Source: Marihabitans asiaticum
GTDB taxonomy: Bacteria > Actinomycetota > Actinomycetes > Actinomycetales > Dermatophilaceae
Assembly (NCBI RefSeq): GCF_007828725.1
Contig: NZ_VIUW01000005.1
Location: 161,426-225,425 of the forward strand
DNA length: 64,000 nucleotides
Direction: 5' to 3'
Below the pieces are notes generated by a model. The model searched no databases. It saw only the letters and a list, made by a program, of their open reading frames with translations, and had not been told where the DNA came from. Positions 1 through 8,572 of the stretch are shown here, piece after piece (within the stretch, counting starts at the first letter, position 1; each line of letters begins with the position of its first letter). The position numbers and the translations under genes were made by a program.

Positions 1-150
1 GTCCTCGGTCCGCAGGAGGTTCTCCAGCAGGACCTTGAGGCTGTAGGGCAGCGACTGCGAGCCCTCCACCTGGCCGATCCGGAAGATCTCGTAGCTCTTG
101 TCCCCGACGTTCAGCTCGCCCTTCGCGCCGAAGGTGTCCGCACTCGCCAC
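1..150 (-). CDS. acnA: Aconitate hydratase A, N-terminal fragment
   Basis: Only the first 50 codons are inside the window; the gene runs off the left edge. It starts with GTG at 150 behind an AGGAG at about 156-160. The visible protein reads [20 protein letters not shown] and soon contains [17 protein letters not shown], a signature of the N-terminus of the AcnA-type aconitase (citrate to isocitrate, cytoplasmic [4Fe-4S] enzyme of the TCA cycle). The catalytic core and cluster cysteines lie outside the window. A 20-bp palindrome sits 25 bp upstream and is the likely operator. Identification rests on a short but highly conserved stretch. Confidence 0.88.
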   Translation of the reverse strand, partial: MASADTFGAKGELNVGDKSYEIFRIGQVEGSQSLPYSLKVLLENLLRTED

Positions 151-174
151 AGCGACTCCTCAGATGTCTCGTAC

Positions 175-194
175 TTATCTTGACGTCAAGATAA
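175..194. promoter_or_regulatory. Perfect 20-bp palindrome upstream of aconitase
   Basis: TTATCTTGACGTCAAGATAA is a perfect inverted repeat, centred between 184 and 185, 25-44 bp upstream of the acnA GTG. It is AT-rich in a GC-rich setting. The shape (two abutting half-sites, 18-20 bp) is what MarR-family dimers bind. From memory, the MarR-type regulator TamR of Streptomyces controls aconitase; I cannot confirm that its site has this sequence. Confidence 0.7.
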
Positions 195-296
195 TCATAG
201 CGCTGGCTCCGCCAGAGACGAAGCAAGCTCGTCCGAACACTCTCGCACGACCACCCCTGCCCGCAGCCAAGGCAACCCTTGCTTCGTCCCCGGAGA

Positions 297-1607
297 TCAG
301 CCGCGCTGGAAGGTCGCGACGCACTCCACGTGGTGCGTCATCGGGAAGGCGTCGAACGCTCGCAGAGCGTCCAACCGGTAGCCGTGCTCGGCCAGGGGCG
401 CGGTGTCGCGCGCCAGGGCCGCCGGGTCGCAGGCGACGTAGACGACCGTCCGCGGCCCCAGCTGCGCGATGGCCCTCACGACCGGGCCACCGGCTCCGGT
501 CCGCGGCGGGTCGAGGACAACCACGTCGGCGCTGGGAGGGATCAGGGGTGAGCGGGCTGGAGCGGCACCCCTGCGACCGCGCTGACGCCGGCCGCTGCGA
601 GCCACCCCCAGGACGTCGTCCACCCGCCCCCGCAGAGCCACCGCCTGGTCCAGCCCGGCGAGGTTGGCCTCGAGGTGGCGCGTCGCGAGCGGGTCGGACT
701 CCACCGCGACGACCTGACCTCGGGCCCCGACCGCGGCGGCCAGCGGCACCGTGAAGAGCCCCACCCCGCTGTACAGGTCGAGCACCCGGTCACCCGCGCC
801 CGCTCCGGCGGCGTCGAGGACGGCTTCGACGAAGGCTCGCGGCGCATCCCGATGGACCTGCCAGAAGCCGCGCGCGTCGACGCTCAGCTCGTGGCTCTCC
901 CCCGCCGCCTCGACCCGCTCGCGCACCGACACCCTCTCGGCGTCACCCGAGTCGTCGACCTCGAGCAGGAGCACATCGCCCTCCCCGCTCGGGCCGACGA
1001 CGTCGACGGCCACCGTGCCCGGGTCCAGCCCTCCGGCCCGGGCGTCCGCCGCCGCGGCGGCGATCCCCTCCCTCACCGGGGCGTCGGCGATGGGGCAGTC
1101 CGAGATCGGGACGACGGCGTGGCTGCGGTGCCGACGCAACCCGACGAAGGGGGGAGCGTCTCCCCCTTCGCCTGTGGTCACCGCCAGCTCGACCCGGGTC
1201 CGGTAGCCCAGCCCGCCGGCGTCGTCGAGCGGCTCGACGACCACGTCACGGTCCAGCCCCGCCAGCCGCCGCAGCTGCTCCGCGACGACCCGGGCCTTCA
1301 GCTCGCGCTGGTGACCGATCTGCACGTGCTGGAAGTCGCAGCCGCCGCACCCCCCGGGGCCAGCGACCGGGCAGCTCGGCTCGACCCGACGGGCATCGGG
1401 GTGGAGCACCCGCACCGCGTCGGCCCGGACGAAGCGGTCACCGGGTGCGCCTTCGGTCACCCGCGCGAGCACTCGCTCACCCGGGATCGCGTGACGCACG
1501 AAGATCACCCGCCCGTCATGGCGGGCGACGCAGTGGCCCCCGTGGGCGACCGGCCCGACGTCGACGGCCACCTCGACGCCGGGGACCAGCTGGTCAGCGC
1601 TCGTCAT
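297..1607 (-). CDS. TrmA/RumA-family 5-methyluridine RNA methyltransferase
   Basis: A 436-aa SAM-dependent methyltransferase of the TrmA/RumA (RlmD-like) family, which methylates C5 of uridine in tRNA or rRNA. In order: an N-terminal TRAM domain (about 5-65), [4Fe-4S] cysteines C79, C87 and C90 in the SCP...CGGCDFQ stretch, the SAM loop LDLYSGVGLF (around 275), the DPPRTGAG motif (about 365), and the catalytic cysteine C393 in YVACDPAALARD, with a general-base Glu near 428 (HVEC). ATG at 1607 overlaps the stop of the upstream permease by four bases (ATGA), so the two are translationally coupled. The same pair is conserved in other actinobacteria. Which RNA position is modified cannot be read from sequence. 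Confidence 0.9.
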   Translation of the reverse strand: MTSADQLVPGVEVAVDVGPVAHGGHCVARHDGRVIFVRHAIPGERVLARVTEGAPGDRFVRADAVRVLHPDARRVEPSCPVAGPGGCGGCDFQHVQIGHQRELKARVVAEQLRRLAGLDRDVVVEPLDDAGGLGYRTRVELAVTTGEGGDAPPFVGLRRHRSHAVVPISDCPIADAPVREGIAAAAADARAGGLDPGTVAVDVVGPSGEGDVLLLEVDDSGDAERVSVRERVEAAGESHELSVDARGFWQVHRDAPRAFVEAVLDAAGAGAGDRVLDLYSGVGLFTVPLAAAVGARGQVVAVESDPLATRHLEANLAGLDQAVALRGRVDDVLGVARSGRRQRGRRGAAPARSPLIPPSADVVVLDPPRTGAGGPVVRAIAQLGPRTVVYVACDPAALARDTAPLAEHGYRLDALRAFDAFPMTHHVECVATFQRG

Positions 1608-3610
1608 CCCTCACCGCGCCGCACGTCGCCGGCGACCGGGCCGTCGAGCCGGTCCTCCATACCCTCGGAGCTGACCAGCTGCCACGGCACGAGGCTGACC
1701 ATGACACCCGGGGTGAAGAGCAGGCGGGTGCGCAGCCGCAGCGCGCTCTGGTTGTGCAAGATCTGCTCCCACCAGTGCCCCAGGACGTACTGCGGGATGT
1801 ACACGACGACGAGGTCCCGCGGGTTGCCCGAGCGGATCGAGCGGACGTAGTCGACGACCGGCCTCGTCACCTCCCGGTACGGCGAGGCCAGGCTCTTGAG
1901 CTCGATCGGGATGCCCCGGCGTACCCACTCAGCCTGCAGCGCCGAGGTGTCGTCCTTCTCGACGTCGACGGTCACCGCCTCGAGCCGGGCCGGGCGGGTC
2001 GCCGCTGCATAGGCGAGGGCCCGCAGCGTCGGCTTGTGGATCTTGCTCACGAGCACGATCGCGTGCACGCGAGAGGGCCGCAGCCGCATCGAGGTGTCGT
2101 CCTCGGCGACCGCCAGCTCTTCGGAGACCCGGTCGTAGTGGCGGCGGATCGCGCGCATGAGGAGGAAGACGAGGACCATGGCGGCCAGGGCGAAGCCGGC
2201 GCCATGGGCGAACTTGGTGATCACGACGACGACGAGGACGGTGCCCGACATCAGCGCACCCAGGGCGTTGATCGCGCGGGAGCGGTACATGCGGCGCCGC
2301 ACCTGGTTGTCCTTCGCGACGGCCAGGTGGCGGTTCCAGTGGCGCACCATGCCGGTCTGGCTCAGGGTGAAGGAGATGAACACCCCGACGATGTAGAGCT
2401 GGATGAGCTTGGTCACCTCGGCGTCGTAGATGACGATCAGCACCACGGCCGCCGCGCCGAGGATGAGGATCCCGTTGGAGAAGGCGAGGCGGTCGCCTCG
2501 GGTGTGCAGCTGGCGCGGAAGGTAGCCGTCCTTGGCCAGGATCGAGCCGAGGACCGGGAAGCCGTTAAACGCCGTGTTGGCGGCGAGCACGAGGATGAGC
2601 GCGGTGACGACGGAGATGAGGATGACACCGGGGGTGAAGCCGGAGAAGACCGCCTTGGCGACCTGGCCCATCACCGTGTCCTGGACGTAGCCCTCGCCGA
2701 CCGGCACGCCGTCCTTGAGCAGCTGGTTCGCCGGGTCGTCGACGAAGTGGACGCCGGTCCAGTTCGCCAGGGTCACCATCGAGAGCAGCATCGTCACGGC
2801 GATGATCCCCATGAGGAGCAGCGTCGTCGCGGCATTGCGCGACTTCGGCTTCTGGAAGGCGGGAACGCCGTTGCTGATCGACTCGACCCCGGTCAGCGCG
2901 GCGGCGCCGGAGGAGAAGGCCCGCAGGAGGAGGAAGGCCATCGCGAAGGTGCCGAGCTGCTCGTACCCCTCCTGCGGCGCCAGGGACAGCTCGGCCGACT
3001 CGGCGGCGGGCAGGTCGCCCATCGAGCGCCGTATGCCCCCGACGATGGTCATACCCAGGACGGCCAGCATGAAGAGGTAGGTCGGGATCGCGAAGGAGCG
3101 TCCCGACTCACGCACCCCACGCAGGTTCATCGTCGTCAGGGCGAGGACGACCAGACCTGCGGCGAGGGCCTCGTGGCCGCGGAGGAACTCGAAGGCCGAG
3201 GCGGCGTTCTGCACCCCCGAGCTGACCGAGACCGCCACGGTGAGCACGTAGTCGACGACGAGAGCGCTCGCTACCGTCAGGCCGGCCCGCGGACCGAGGT
3301 TGACGCTGGCAACCTCGTAGTCACCACCGCCGGACGGGTAGGCGTGCACGTTCTGCCGGTAGCTGAGGACGACGACGATCATCACCGTCGCGACCGCGAG
3401 CGCGATCTCCCACGAGTGGGTCAGCGCGATCGCGCCGCCGGCCAGACCGAGGGTCAGGAGGATCTCGTCGGGGGCGTAGGCGACCGACGAGAGGGCGTCG
3501 CTGGCGAAGACCGGAAGAGCGATCTTCTTCGGCAGGAGGGTCTCGTCGAGCTTGTCGCTGCTGATCCGGCGACCGACGAGGACCCTCTTGAGGAGACGGC
3601 CGGATGACAC
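1604..3610 (-). CDS. KimA-like APC/KUP-type transporter, probable K+ importer
   Basis: A 668-aa integral membrane protein of the APC superfamily, about 12 membrane segments in residues 30-460, then a soluble C-terminal domain of about 200 residues. The motif FASDALSSVAYAPDEILL near residue 37 matches the LSSDALSSVAYG motif I recall for the Bacillus KimA K+/H+ symporter, and the C-terminal universal-stress-like domain also fits KimA. NCBI-style pipelines usually call it just an APC permease. The two divergent RCK genes support K+ transport. GTG at 3610 has no Shine-Dalgarno but a TAGACT -10 ends eight bases upstream. Downstream it overlaps the RNA methyltransferase by four bases. Substrate is inference. 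Confidence 0.75.
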   Translation of the reverse strand: MSSGRLLKRVLVGRRISSDKLDETLLPKKIALPVFASDALSSVAYAPDEILLTLGLAGGAIALTHSWEIALAVATVMIVVVLSYRQNVHAYPSGGGDYEVASVNLGPRAGLTVASALVVDYVLTVAVSVSSGVQNAASAFEFLRGHEALAAGLVVLALTTMNLRGVRESGRSFAIPTYLFMLAVLGMTIVGGIRRSMGDLPAAESAELSLAPQEGYEQLGTFAMAFLLLRAFSSGAAALTGVESISNGVPAFQKPKSRNAATTLLLMGIIAVTMLLSMVTLANWTGVHFVDDPANQLLKDGVPVGEGYVQDTVMGQVAKAVFSGFTPGVILISVVTALILVLAANTAFNGFPVLGSILAKDGYLPRQLHTRGDRLAFSNGILILGAAAVVLIVIYDAEVTKLIQLYIVGVFISFTLSQTGMVRHWNRHLAVAKDNQVRRRMYRSRAINALGALMSGTVLVVVVITKFAHGAGFALAAMVLVFLLMRAIRRHYDRVSEELAVAEDDTSMRLRPSRVHAIVLVSKIHKPTLRALAYAAATRPARLEAVTVDVEKDDTSALQAEWVRRGIPIELKSLASPYREVTRPVVDYVRSIRSGNPRDLVVVYIPQYVLGHWWEQILHNQSALRLRTRLLFTPGVMVSLVPWQLVSSEGMEDRLDGPVAGDVRRGEG

Positions 3611-3618
3611 GAGCAGTG

Positions 3619-3624
3619 AGTCTA
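3619..3624 (-). promoter_or_regulatory. -10 TAGACT of the KimA-like gene (leaderless)
   Basis: On the minus strand TAGACT ends 8 bases before GTG at 3610, placing the expected transcription start at or next to the start codon. No Shine-Dalgarno is present. Confidence 0.5.
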
Positions 3625-3654
3625 TGCCGGATCGGGGCGTGTACCGTCAGCGGA

Positions 3655-4320
3655 GTGCATTTCGTGATCATGGGGTGCGGGCGCGTGGGAGCCTCCCTGG
3701 CTCGTTCGCTCGAGCGGGGCGGGCACGACGTGGCCGTCGTGGATCAGAACCGCGACTCCTTCCGGCGCCTGGGGGCCGACTTCGCCGGGCGACGGGTGGC
3801 CGGCGTCGGCTTCGACCGGGACACCCTCATCGAGGCCGGCATCGAGGACGCCTACGCCTTCGCCGCGGTCTCCAGCGGGGACAACTCCAACATCCTCGCC
3901 GCGCGGGTCGCCCGCGAGACCTTCGGCGTCGAGCACGTCGTCGCCCGGATCTACGACCCGGACCGGGCCGAGATCTACCAGCGGCTCGGCATCCCCACCG
4001 TCGCGACGGTCCGGTGGACCGCCGACCAGGTAATCCGACGGCTGCTGCCGCAGGGGCACGCTCCCGAGCTGACCGACGCCTCCGGCGCGCTCGTCGTGGC
4101 TGAGGTCGCGGTCAACCGCGCGTGGGTCGGGCGGCGCCTCACTCACCTGGAGGCGCAGACGGGGACCCGAGTGGCCTACGTCACCCGGCTCGGCGAAGGG
4201 ATCATCCCGAGCCCGGACACCGTGTACCAGGACGGCGACCTGCTGCACCTGGTCATCCCTCGCCCGCGGGTCGGGGAGGTCGAGCGGCTGCTCGACCGCG
4301 AGCCCAGCGAGGAGAGCTGA
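3655..4320 (+). CDS. ceoB: CeoB, TrkA-type RCK potassium-channel subunit
   Basis: A 221-aa cytoplasmic NAD-binding RCK protein (TrkA-N then TrkA-C). The start is taken at GTG 3655 (VHFVIMGCGRVGASLARSL) because this aligns with the start of the mycobacterial CeoB; an ATG 51 bp upstream in frame would overlap the divergent permease. Visible features are the Rossmann loop GCGRVGAS (residues 6-13), the acidic end of beta-2 (AVVDQN) and FAAVSSGDNSNI (about 75). The C-terminal third is a TrkA-C domain. It is one base from ceoC, so both subunits are co-translated, giving a hetero-oligomeric gating ring. RCK proteins usually regulate Trk/Ktr channels; here the only transporter nearby is the divergent KimA-like permease. 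Confidence 0.88.
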   Translation: MHFVIMGCGRVGASLARSLERGGHDVAVVDQNRDSFRRLGADFAGRRVAGVGFDRDTLIEAGIEDAYAFAAVSSGDNSNILAARVARETFGVEHVVARIYDPDRAEIYQRLGIPTVATVRWTADQVIRRLLPQGHAPELTDASGALVVAEVAVNRAWVGRRLTHLEAQTGTRVAYVTRLGEGIIPSPDTVYQDGDLLHLVIPRPRVGEVERLLDREPSEES

Positions 4321-4321
4321 G

Positions 4322-5002
4322 ATGCGCGTCGTCATCGCCGGAGCCGGCTCGGTCGGTCGCTCCATCGGTCGTGAGCTCATCGGCAACGGACACCAGGTGC
4401 TCCTCGTCGACAAGGACGCGGACGAGGCGCGGATCGCCCGGCTGCCGGCAGCGAGCTGGTTGGCGGTCGACGCCTGCGAGATCTCCTCGCTGCAGGAGGC
4501 GGGGCTGGCCGACTGCGACGTCGTCGTGGCCGCCACCGGGGACGACAAGGTCAACCTCGTGGTCTCGCTGCTGGCCAAGACCGAGTTCGGGGTCCCGCGC
4601 ACCGTGGCTCGGGTCAACAACCCGAAGAACGAGTGGATGTTCGACGAGTCCTGGGGCGTGGACGTCGCGGTCTCGACACCGCGCCTGATGACGGCGTTGG
4701 TCGAGGAGGCCGTGAGCGTCGGCGACCTCGTGCGGATCTTCGAGTTCCAGCAGGGCAGCGCGACGATGGTCGAGCTCACCCTGCCGGCGGACAATCCGTA
4801 CGTAGGGCGCCGCCTGGGCGACATCACTTTCCCTCCCGACACGGTGCTCACCGGCATCATCCGGGACGCGCGCCCGCTCACCCCCAGCGAGGACGACGCC
4901 CTTGAGGCGCTGGACGAGCTGCTCTTCCTCACCACCGAGGAGATGGAAGAAGCCCTGGCCCAGATGATGGGCGCCCGCCGGAGCGCGATCGACCAGGCCT
5001 GA
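4322..5002 (+). CDS. ceoC: CeoC, second TrkA-type RCK subunit
   Basis: A 226-aa paralogue of CeoB. ATG at 4322 follows the ceoB stop by one base. Rossmann loop IAGAGSVGRSIG at residues 5-16, beta-2 end LLVDKD, then VVAATGDDKVNLVVSLLAKT (about 70-89), then a TrkA-C domain (about 140-215). The acidic tail (EEMEEALAQMM) is unlike CeoB. The pair corresponds to Rv2691-Rv2692 of M. tuberculosis as I recall. Likely role: NAD(H)- or nucleotide-dependent gating of a K+ transporter. Confidence 0.88.
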   Translation: MRVVIAGAGSVGRSIGRELIGNGHQVLLVDKDADEARIARLPAASWLAVDACEISSLQEAGLADCDVVVAATGDDKVNLVVSLLAKTEFGVPRTVARVNNPKNEWMFDESWGVDVAVSTPRLMTALVEEAVSVGDLVRIFEFQQGSATMVELTLPADNPYVGRRLGDITFPPDTVLTGIIRDARPLTPSEDDALEALDELLFLTTEEMEEALAQMMGARRSAIDQA

Positions 5003-5031
5003 GCCCGGTCAGGCCGTCGCCGCCCAGCCGG

Positions 5032-5739
5032 TCAGGAGGCTGCCGGCTCGCGCAGCAGCTCGTCGTCGGGGTCGATCGGTGTCCGCCCGCGCAGGAGCAT
5101 GGCGCCCATCACGGCTACCGCCCCGGCCCACAGCGGCCAGCCGAGCAGCACCTTGCTGATCGTCAGCCCGGCGACGTTGTCGGCGAGGTAGAGCGGTCCC
5201 ATCACCCCCACCCGGATGGCGTAGATCGCGACGAGCACGAGGGTGAGCCGGCTGCACACGCTGACGGCGGCGGGGTTGCGCCGCCACCGTAGGAAGTCGC
5301 CCTCACGCGCGGCCGGGTCCGCGGCGCCCACCATGAATCCCACGAGCGGGTACCGCGCCACGATCGAGATCACCGAGGCCACGCCGTAGGCGAGGCTGGT
5401 GAGGATCCCGGGCAGGAACGCGTCCTCGGCCCGCCCGGTGCGCAGGGCGAAGAAGGCCGCGATCGCGGTCGCAACGACCCCCGAGAGGACGAACTGAACG
5501 GTCTGCCGCGCCGCGAGCCGGGCGAGGAGCAGCACGGCGAAGAGAGCCCCGGCCGCCCCGAGCGAGAGCACCCGATCGGCCGTCACCGCCCAGACGACGA
5601 CGAAGGCGAGCATCGGCCCGGTCGTCTCCAGCGAGCCGCGCAGCCCGCCGAGAGCGTCCGAGAGGCGGCGCAGGATGAGCTCCTCGACGGTGGCCGGCGC
5701 CGGGGGCAGGCCCTCCTGCGGCTCGGGTGCCTCGCTCAC
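5032..5739 (-). CDS. DUF3159 membrane protein
   Basis: A 235-aa polytopic membrane protein of the DUF3159 family, with about six hydrophobic segments from residue 45 on (for instance MLAFVVVWAVTADRVLSLGA). Function unknown. GTG at 5739 overlaps the stop of the upstream OB-fold gene by four bases, so translation is coupled. It closes an actinobacterial cluster with DUF3710 and the OB-fold gene that sits next to ceoB/ceoC in many genomes. It converges on ceoC with a 29-bp spacer that shows no clear terminator. Confidence 0.85.
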   Translation of the reverse strand: MSEAPEPQEGLPPAPATVEELILRRLSDALGGLRGSLETTGPMLAFVVVWAVTADRVLSLGAAGALFAVLLLARLAARQTVQFVLSGVVATAIAAFFALRTGRAEDAFLPGILTSLAYGVASVISIVARYPLVGFMVGAADPAAREGDFLRWRRNPAAVSVCSRLTLVLVAIYAIRVGVMGPLYLADNVAGLTISKVLLGWPLWAGAVAVMGAMLLRGRTPIDPDDELLREPAAS

Positions 5740-6095
5740 GACGTCGGCAGGATCTCGTAGGCCGGGTTGTAGATCGTCGCGCCGCCTCGCCGGCGGCACA
5801 GGCGCCCCGTGGCGCGTAGGTGCCGGCCCGGCTCGACACCGGTGATCTCGCGGCGACCCAGCCACACCAGGTCGACCGCCTCGGTGCCGTCGTAGAGCTC
5901 GGCGACGAGCGCGGGCACCTTCGTGCTCGGACGGTGGGTGACGCTGCGGACCGTGCCCCGCACCGTGATCACCTCGCGGTCGGCCCCCTCGGCGACCGGC
6001 TCGCACCCCGACCGGCTGGCCTCGCTCCGCAGCTCGTCGGCGACGAGGTCGTCCTCGGACCGGGTGAGGTCGCGCAGGCGTTGCAGCAGGGTCAT
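5736..6095 (-). CDS. OB-fold nucleic-acid-binding domain protein
   Basis: A 119-aa single-domain protein. After a short helical N-terminus ([18 protein letters not shown]) the sequence ITVRGTVRSVTHRP ... LVAELYDGTEAVDLVWLGRR ... HLRATGRL has the five-strand OB-fold pattern of tRNA-anticodon-like domains. ATG at 6095 overlaps the DUF3710 stop (6092) and its own stop overlaps the DUF3159 start, so the three genes form one coupled unit. The partner nucleic acid is unknown. Actinobacterial homologues occur in the same cluster. Confidence 0.85.
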   Translation of the reverse strand: MTLLQRLRDLTRSEDDLVADELRSEASRSGCEPVAEGADREVITVRGTVRSVTHRPSTKVPALVAELYDGTEAVDLVWLGRREITGVEPGRHLRATGRLCRRRGGATIYNPAYEILPTS

Positions 6096-6745
6096 ACCGC
6101 GTCCTGGCGGGGCATCCGCAGGGGAAGCAGCTCGCGCGGAGCCATCGGCTCGGAGCCGCGGACCACGACGACCTGGGCGAGCACCTCGTCGAGGACGGCG
6201 CGAGCCGCGGGATCGACCGCCGCCTGGCCGGAGTAGACCGCGCGGAGCATCCACCGCGGTCCGTCCACGCCGACGAAGACGGCCGGCGCGAAGACGGTGC
6301 GGCCCTCGGGACCGGCCTGCGGGAGCCGGGCGTGCAGCTCGGTGCCGAACGGCCCGAGCTCCTCCTCCGCCGTCCCCTTGCCCGCCTCGATGGCGGCCGC
6401 CAGCTCCGAGCGGATCTCGTCCCAGATACCGCTTGAGCGGGGAGCAGCGAAAGCCTGCAGCTGCACGGTGGCCTGGTCCCGGGTGACCTGGACGGCGTTG
6501 ACCGCGTCCTTGCTCTGGTCGACCTCGAGGCGCAGCTCCATCCCGGCGACCACCTGCAGCCGGAGGCCTCCGAGGTCGACCCGACCGTCGTCGGCCTCGA
6601 CATCAGCAGCATCGAAGGGGCCGGTGGTCGGGCCTGAGCTGGGCTGCGGCTCGACGGCGCCGGACGACTCCTGCGTCTCAGGGGCGTCGGAGGCCTCAAG
6701 GGCCTCGGGAGCGGCCGTGCGTCCCTTGCTCTTACGTCCGAACAT
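6092..6745 (-). CDS. DUF3710 protein
   Basis: A 217-aa soluble protein of the actinobacterial DUF3710 family. The first 55 residues are acidic and low complexity (E/D/S/P-rich), the rest is a folded domain ([16 protein letters not shown] ... [20 protein letters not shown] ... [11 protein letters not shown]). No catalytic motif is recognisable and the function is unknown. ATG at 6745 lies 14 bp inside the 3' end of dut. The DUF3710/OB-fold/DUF3159/dUTPase order is a conserved actinobacterial neighbourhood. Confidence 0.85.
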   Translation of the reverse strand: MFGRKSKGRTAAPEALEASDAPETQESSGAVEPQPSSGPTTGPFDAADVEADDGRVDLGGLRLQVVAGMELRLEVDQSKDAVNAVQVTRDQATVQLQAFAAPRSSGIWDEIRSELAAAIEAGKGTAEEELGPFGTELHARLPQAGPEGRTVFAPAVFVGVDGPRWMLRAVYSGQAAVDPAARAVLDEVLAQVVVVRGSEPMAPRELLPLRMPRQDAV

Positions 6746-7214
6746 CGGTCTCGTCCACCTCCTGCGTCATGAACCCACCGCTGGACCCGTGCCCAGTGTC
6801 ACCCCGCTGCGACGCGGGAAGCGAATCGACCTCGACGAGCTCGGCGTGGGCGACCTGCTGGATGACGAGCTGCGCGACCCGATCGCCGCGCCGGATGACG
6901 ACCTCGTCCGTCAGGTCCAGGTTGATGAGGTTGACGAGCACCTCTCCCCGGTAGCCGGAGTCGACCGTGCCGGGAGCATTGACCACCGACACACCGTGCC
7001 GAGCGGCCAGCCCGGACCGGGGGTGCACCAGTCCCACCCAGCCCTCCGGCAGGGCGATCGCGATGCCGGTCGGGACGAGGGCACGCTGCCCCGGCCTCAG
7101 GGTGACCGAGGCGACCGCGGTGAGGTCCGCGCCCGCGTCCCCGTCCTTGGCGTAGGCGGGAAGCACGGCGTCAGGGTGCAGCCGTCGGACCTGGACCTCG
7201 GGTCGGGTGGTCAT
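6732..7214 (-). CDS. dut: Deoxyuridine triphosphatase (dUTPase)
   Basis: A 160-aa trimeric dUTPase that hydrolyses dUTP to dUMP and PPi, limiting uracil in DNA and feeding dTMP synthesis. The five motifs are visible: AGADL (motif 1), [11 protein letters not shown] (2), [11 protein letters not shown] (3, with the catalytic Asp and uracil-pocket Tyr), [10 protein letters not shown] (4) and the glycine-rich [12 protein letters not shown] (5). ATG at 7214 begins [12 protein letters not shown]. The gap to DUF4193 upstream is 2 bp, so the two are probably one transcript. Confidence 0.95.
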   Translation of the reverse strand: MTTRPEVQVRRLHPDAVLPAYAKDGDAGADLTAVASVTLRPGQRALVPTGIAIALPEGWVGLVHPRSGLAARHGVSVVNAPGTVDSGYRGEVLVNLINLDLTDEVVIRRGDRVAQLVIQQVAHAELVEVDSLPASQRGDTGHGSSGGFMTQEVDETDVRT

Positions 7215-7216
7215 GC

Positions 7217-7516
7217 TCAGGCGGCGCACTCCCGGCACACCGGCCCAGAGGAGCCCTCGCCGGCCAGCTGGCTGCGGTGGTGGACGAGGAAGCACTGCGT
7301 GCAGGTGAACTCGTCGGCCTGCCGGGGCAGCACCCGCACCGACATCTCCTCGCCGGAGAGGTCCGCACCGGGCAGCTCGAAGCCCTCGGCGGCCTCGGTC
7401 TCGTCGACGTCGACGTTGCTTGACTGCTTGTCGGCCCGACGGGACTTCAGCTCCTCGATGGAGTCCTCGTTGATGTCGTCGTCGTTCTTGCGTGGGGCGT
7501 CGTAGTCAGTCGCCAT
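7217..7516 (-). CDS. DUF4193 small acidic zinc-ribbon protein
   Basis: A 99-aa protein that starts [14 protein letters not shown], the hallmark of the actinobacterial DUF4193 family. The N-terminal two thirds are acidic. The C-terminus holds CTQC (about 71-74) and CREC (about 94-97), a likely zinc ribbon. ATG at 7516 has AAGGA about five bases upstream; a longer in-frame extension exists but would skip this ribosome site. Function unknown; homologues are usually next to dut and inositol monophosphatase as here. Confidence 0.9.
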   Translation of the reverse strand: MATDYDAPRKNDDDINEDSIEELKSRRADKQSSNVDVDETEAAEGFELPGADLSGEEMSVRVLPRQADEFTCTQCFLVHHRSQLAGEGSSGPVCRECAA

Positions 7517-7678
7517 GAGTCCTTCGTCTTTCCCCTTCTCGAAGCGTCGTGCCCTGGTCTGCTCGTCAACGCTCCGCAGCCCTGATTTGTGCCCGCGTAG
7601 ATCACCCGGCGCGCGGATTCTGCCCCACATCGCCTCCCTGGCGCCACCCGGGTCCAGGCTCGGTCGGTGAGCGACCGG

Positions 7679-8572
7679 TCAGGAGGGCTGCTCGACCCCG
7701 ACCTGGGCGATGGCGCGCTGCAGCGCGGCCCGCAGCTCGCCCTGCACCGCCGGAGCTCCCGCGACGGTCATCTCGTCGCTCGGCGGGCCTCCGTCGAGGT
7801 CGCTCACCAGTGCTCCTGCCTCGGTCGCGACGAGCCACCCGGCGGCCTTGTCCCACGGGTTTAGTCCCCGCTCGAAGTAGACGTCGACCGTCCCGTCGGC
7901 GACCCGGCACAGGTCCAGCGCGGCGCTGCCGAGACGCCTGATGTCGCGCACCTGAGGCAGCAGCTCGGCGATCACCCGCCCCTGCCAGCGCCTGCGCTGT
8001 GCCGCGTACCCGAAGCCGGTGGCGCAGAGCGCCATCGCCAACGACTCCGGCTCGGCGACCCGCAGCGGCCGCGGGGCACTCCCCCCTTCGCCTCCGCGGG
8101 TATGCCCCCACGCGCCCCGTCCCAGCGCGGCGCCGAACTCCTCACCCGACACCGGGTTGACCACCGCGGCGGCGACCGGCCGCCACCCGCCCGGCGCGTC
8201 GACGTCACCGACGACCGCCGCGACCGACACTGCGTACGCGGCCAGTCCATAGAGGTAGTTGACCGTCCCGTCGATCGGGTCGACCACCCAGGTGATCCCG
8301 GTGGTCCCCTCCGCTCCCCCGCGCTCCTCACCGGCGAAACCGTCGCCTGGACGCCGCCGCAGCAGCTCCGAGCGCAGCAGGTCCTGGCTCGCCTGATCCA
8401 TCGCGGTCACGACATCGGTGCGGGAGGACTTCGTCTCGGTGACGACGATCTCCTCCGGGCGCTCACGGATGATCAGCTCTCCGGCGGCGACGGCGACCTC
8501 GCGGGCCGTCCGGGCGAGGTCGAGGACGTCGACGTCCTCGGGGATGGCGAAGGCGGTGAGCTCGGCGCTCAC
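7679..8572 (-). CDS. suhB: Inositol monophosphatase family protein
   Basis: A 297-aa Mg2+-dependent phosphatase of the IMPase superfamily. Metal-binding motifs: GEE (about 81), DPIDGTVNYLYGL (about 97-109) and NPWDKAAGWLVATEAG (about 238-253). Likely substrates are inositol-1-phosphate (mycothiol and PI-lipid synthesis) or related sugar phosphates; sequence does not decide between SuhB, ImpA and CysQ-like types. GTG at 8572 overlaps the hemH stop by four bases, so it is translated from the hemH message. Confidence 0.9.
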   Translation of the reverse strand: MSAELTAFAIPEDVDVLDLARTAREVAVAAGELIIRERPEEIVVTETKSSRTDVVTAMDQASQDLLRSELLRRRPGDGFAGEERGGAEGTTGITWVVDPIDGTVNYLYGLAAYAVSVAAVVGDVDAPGGWRPVAAAVVNPVSGEEFGAALGRGAWGHTRGGEGGSAPRPLRVAEPESLAMALCATGFGYAAQRRRWQGRVIAELLPQVRDIRRLGSAALDLCRVADGTVDVYFERGLNPWDKAAGWLVATEAGALVSDLDGGPPSDEMTVAGAPAVQGELRAALQRAIAQVGVEQPS

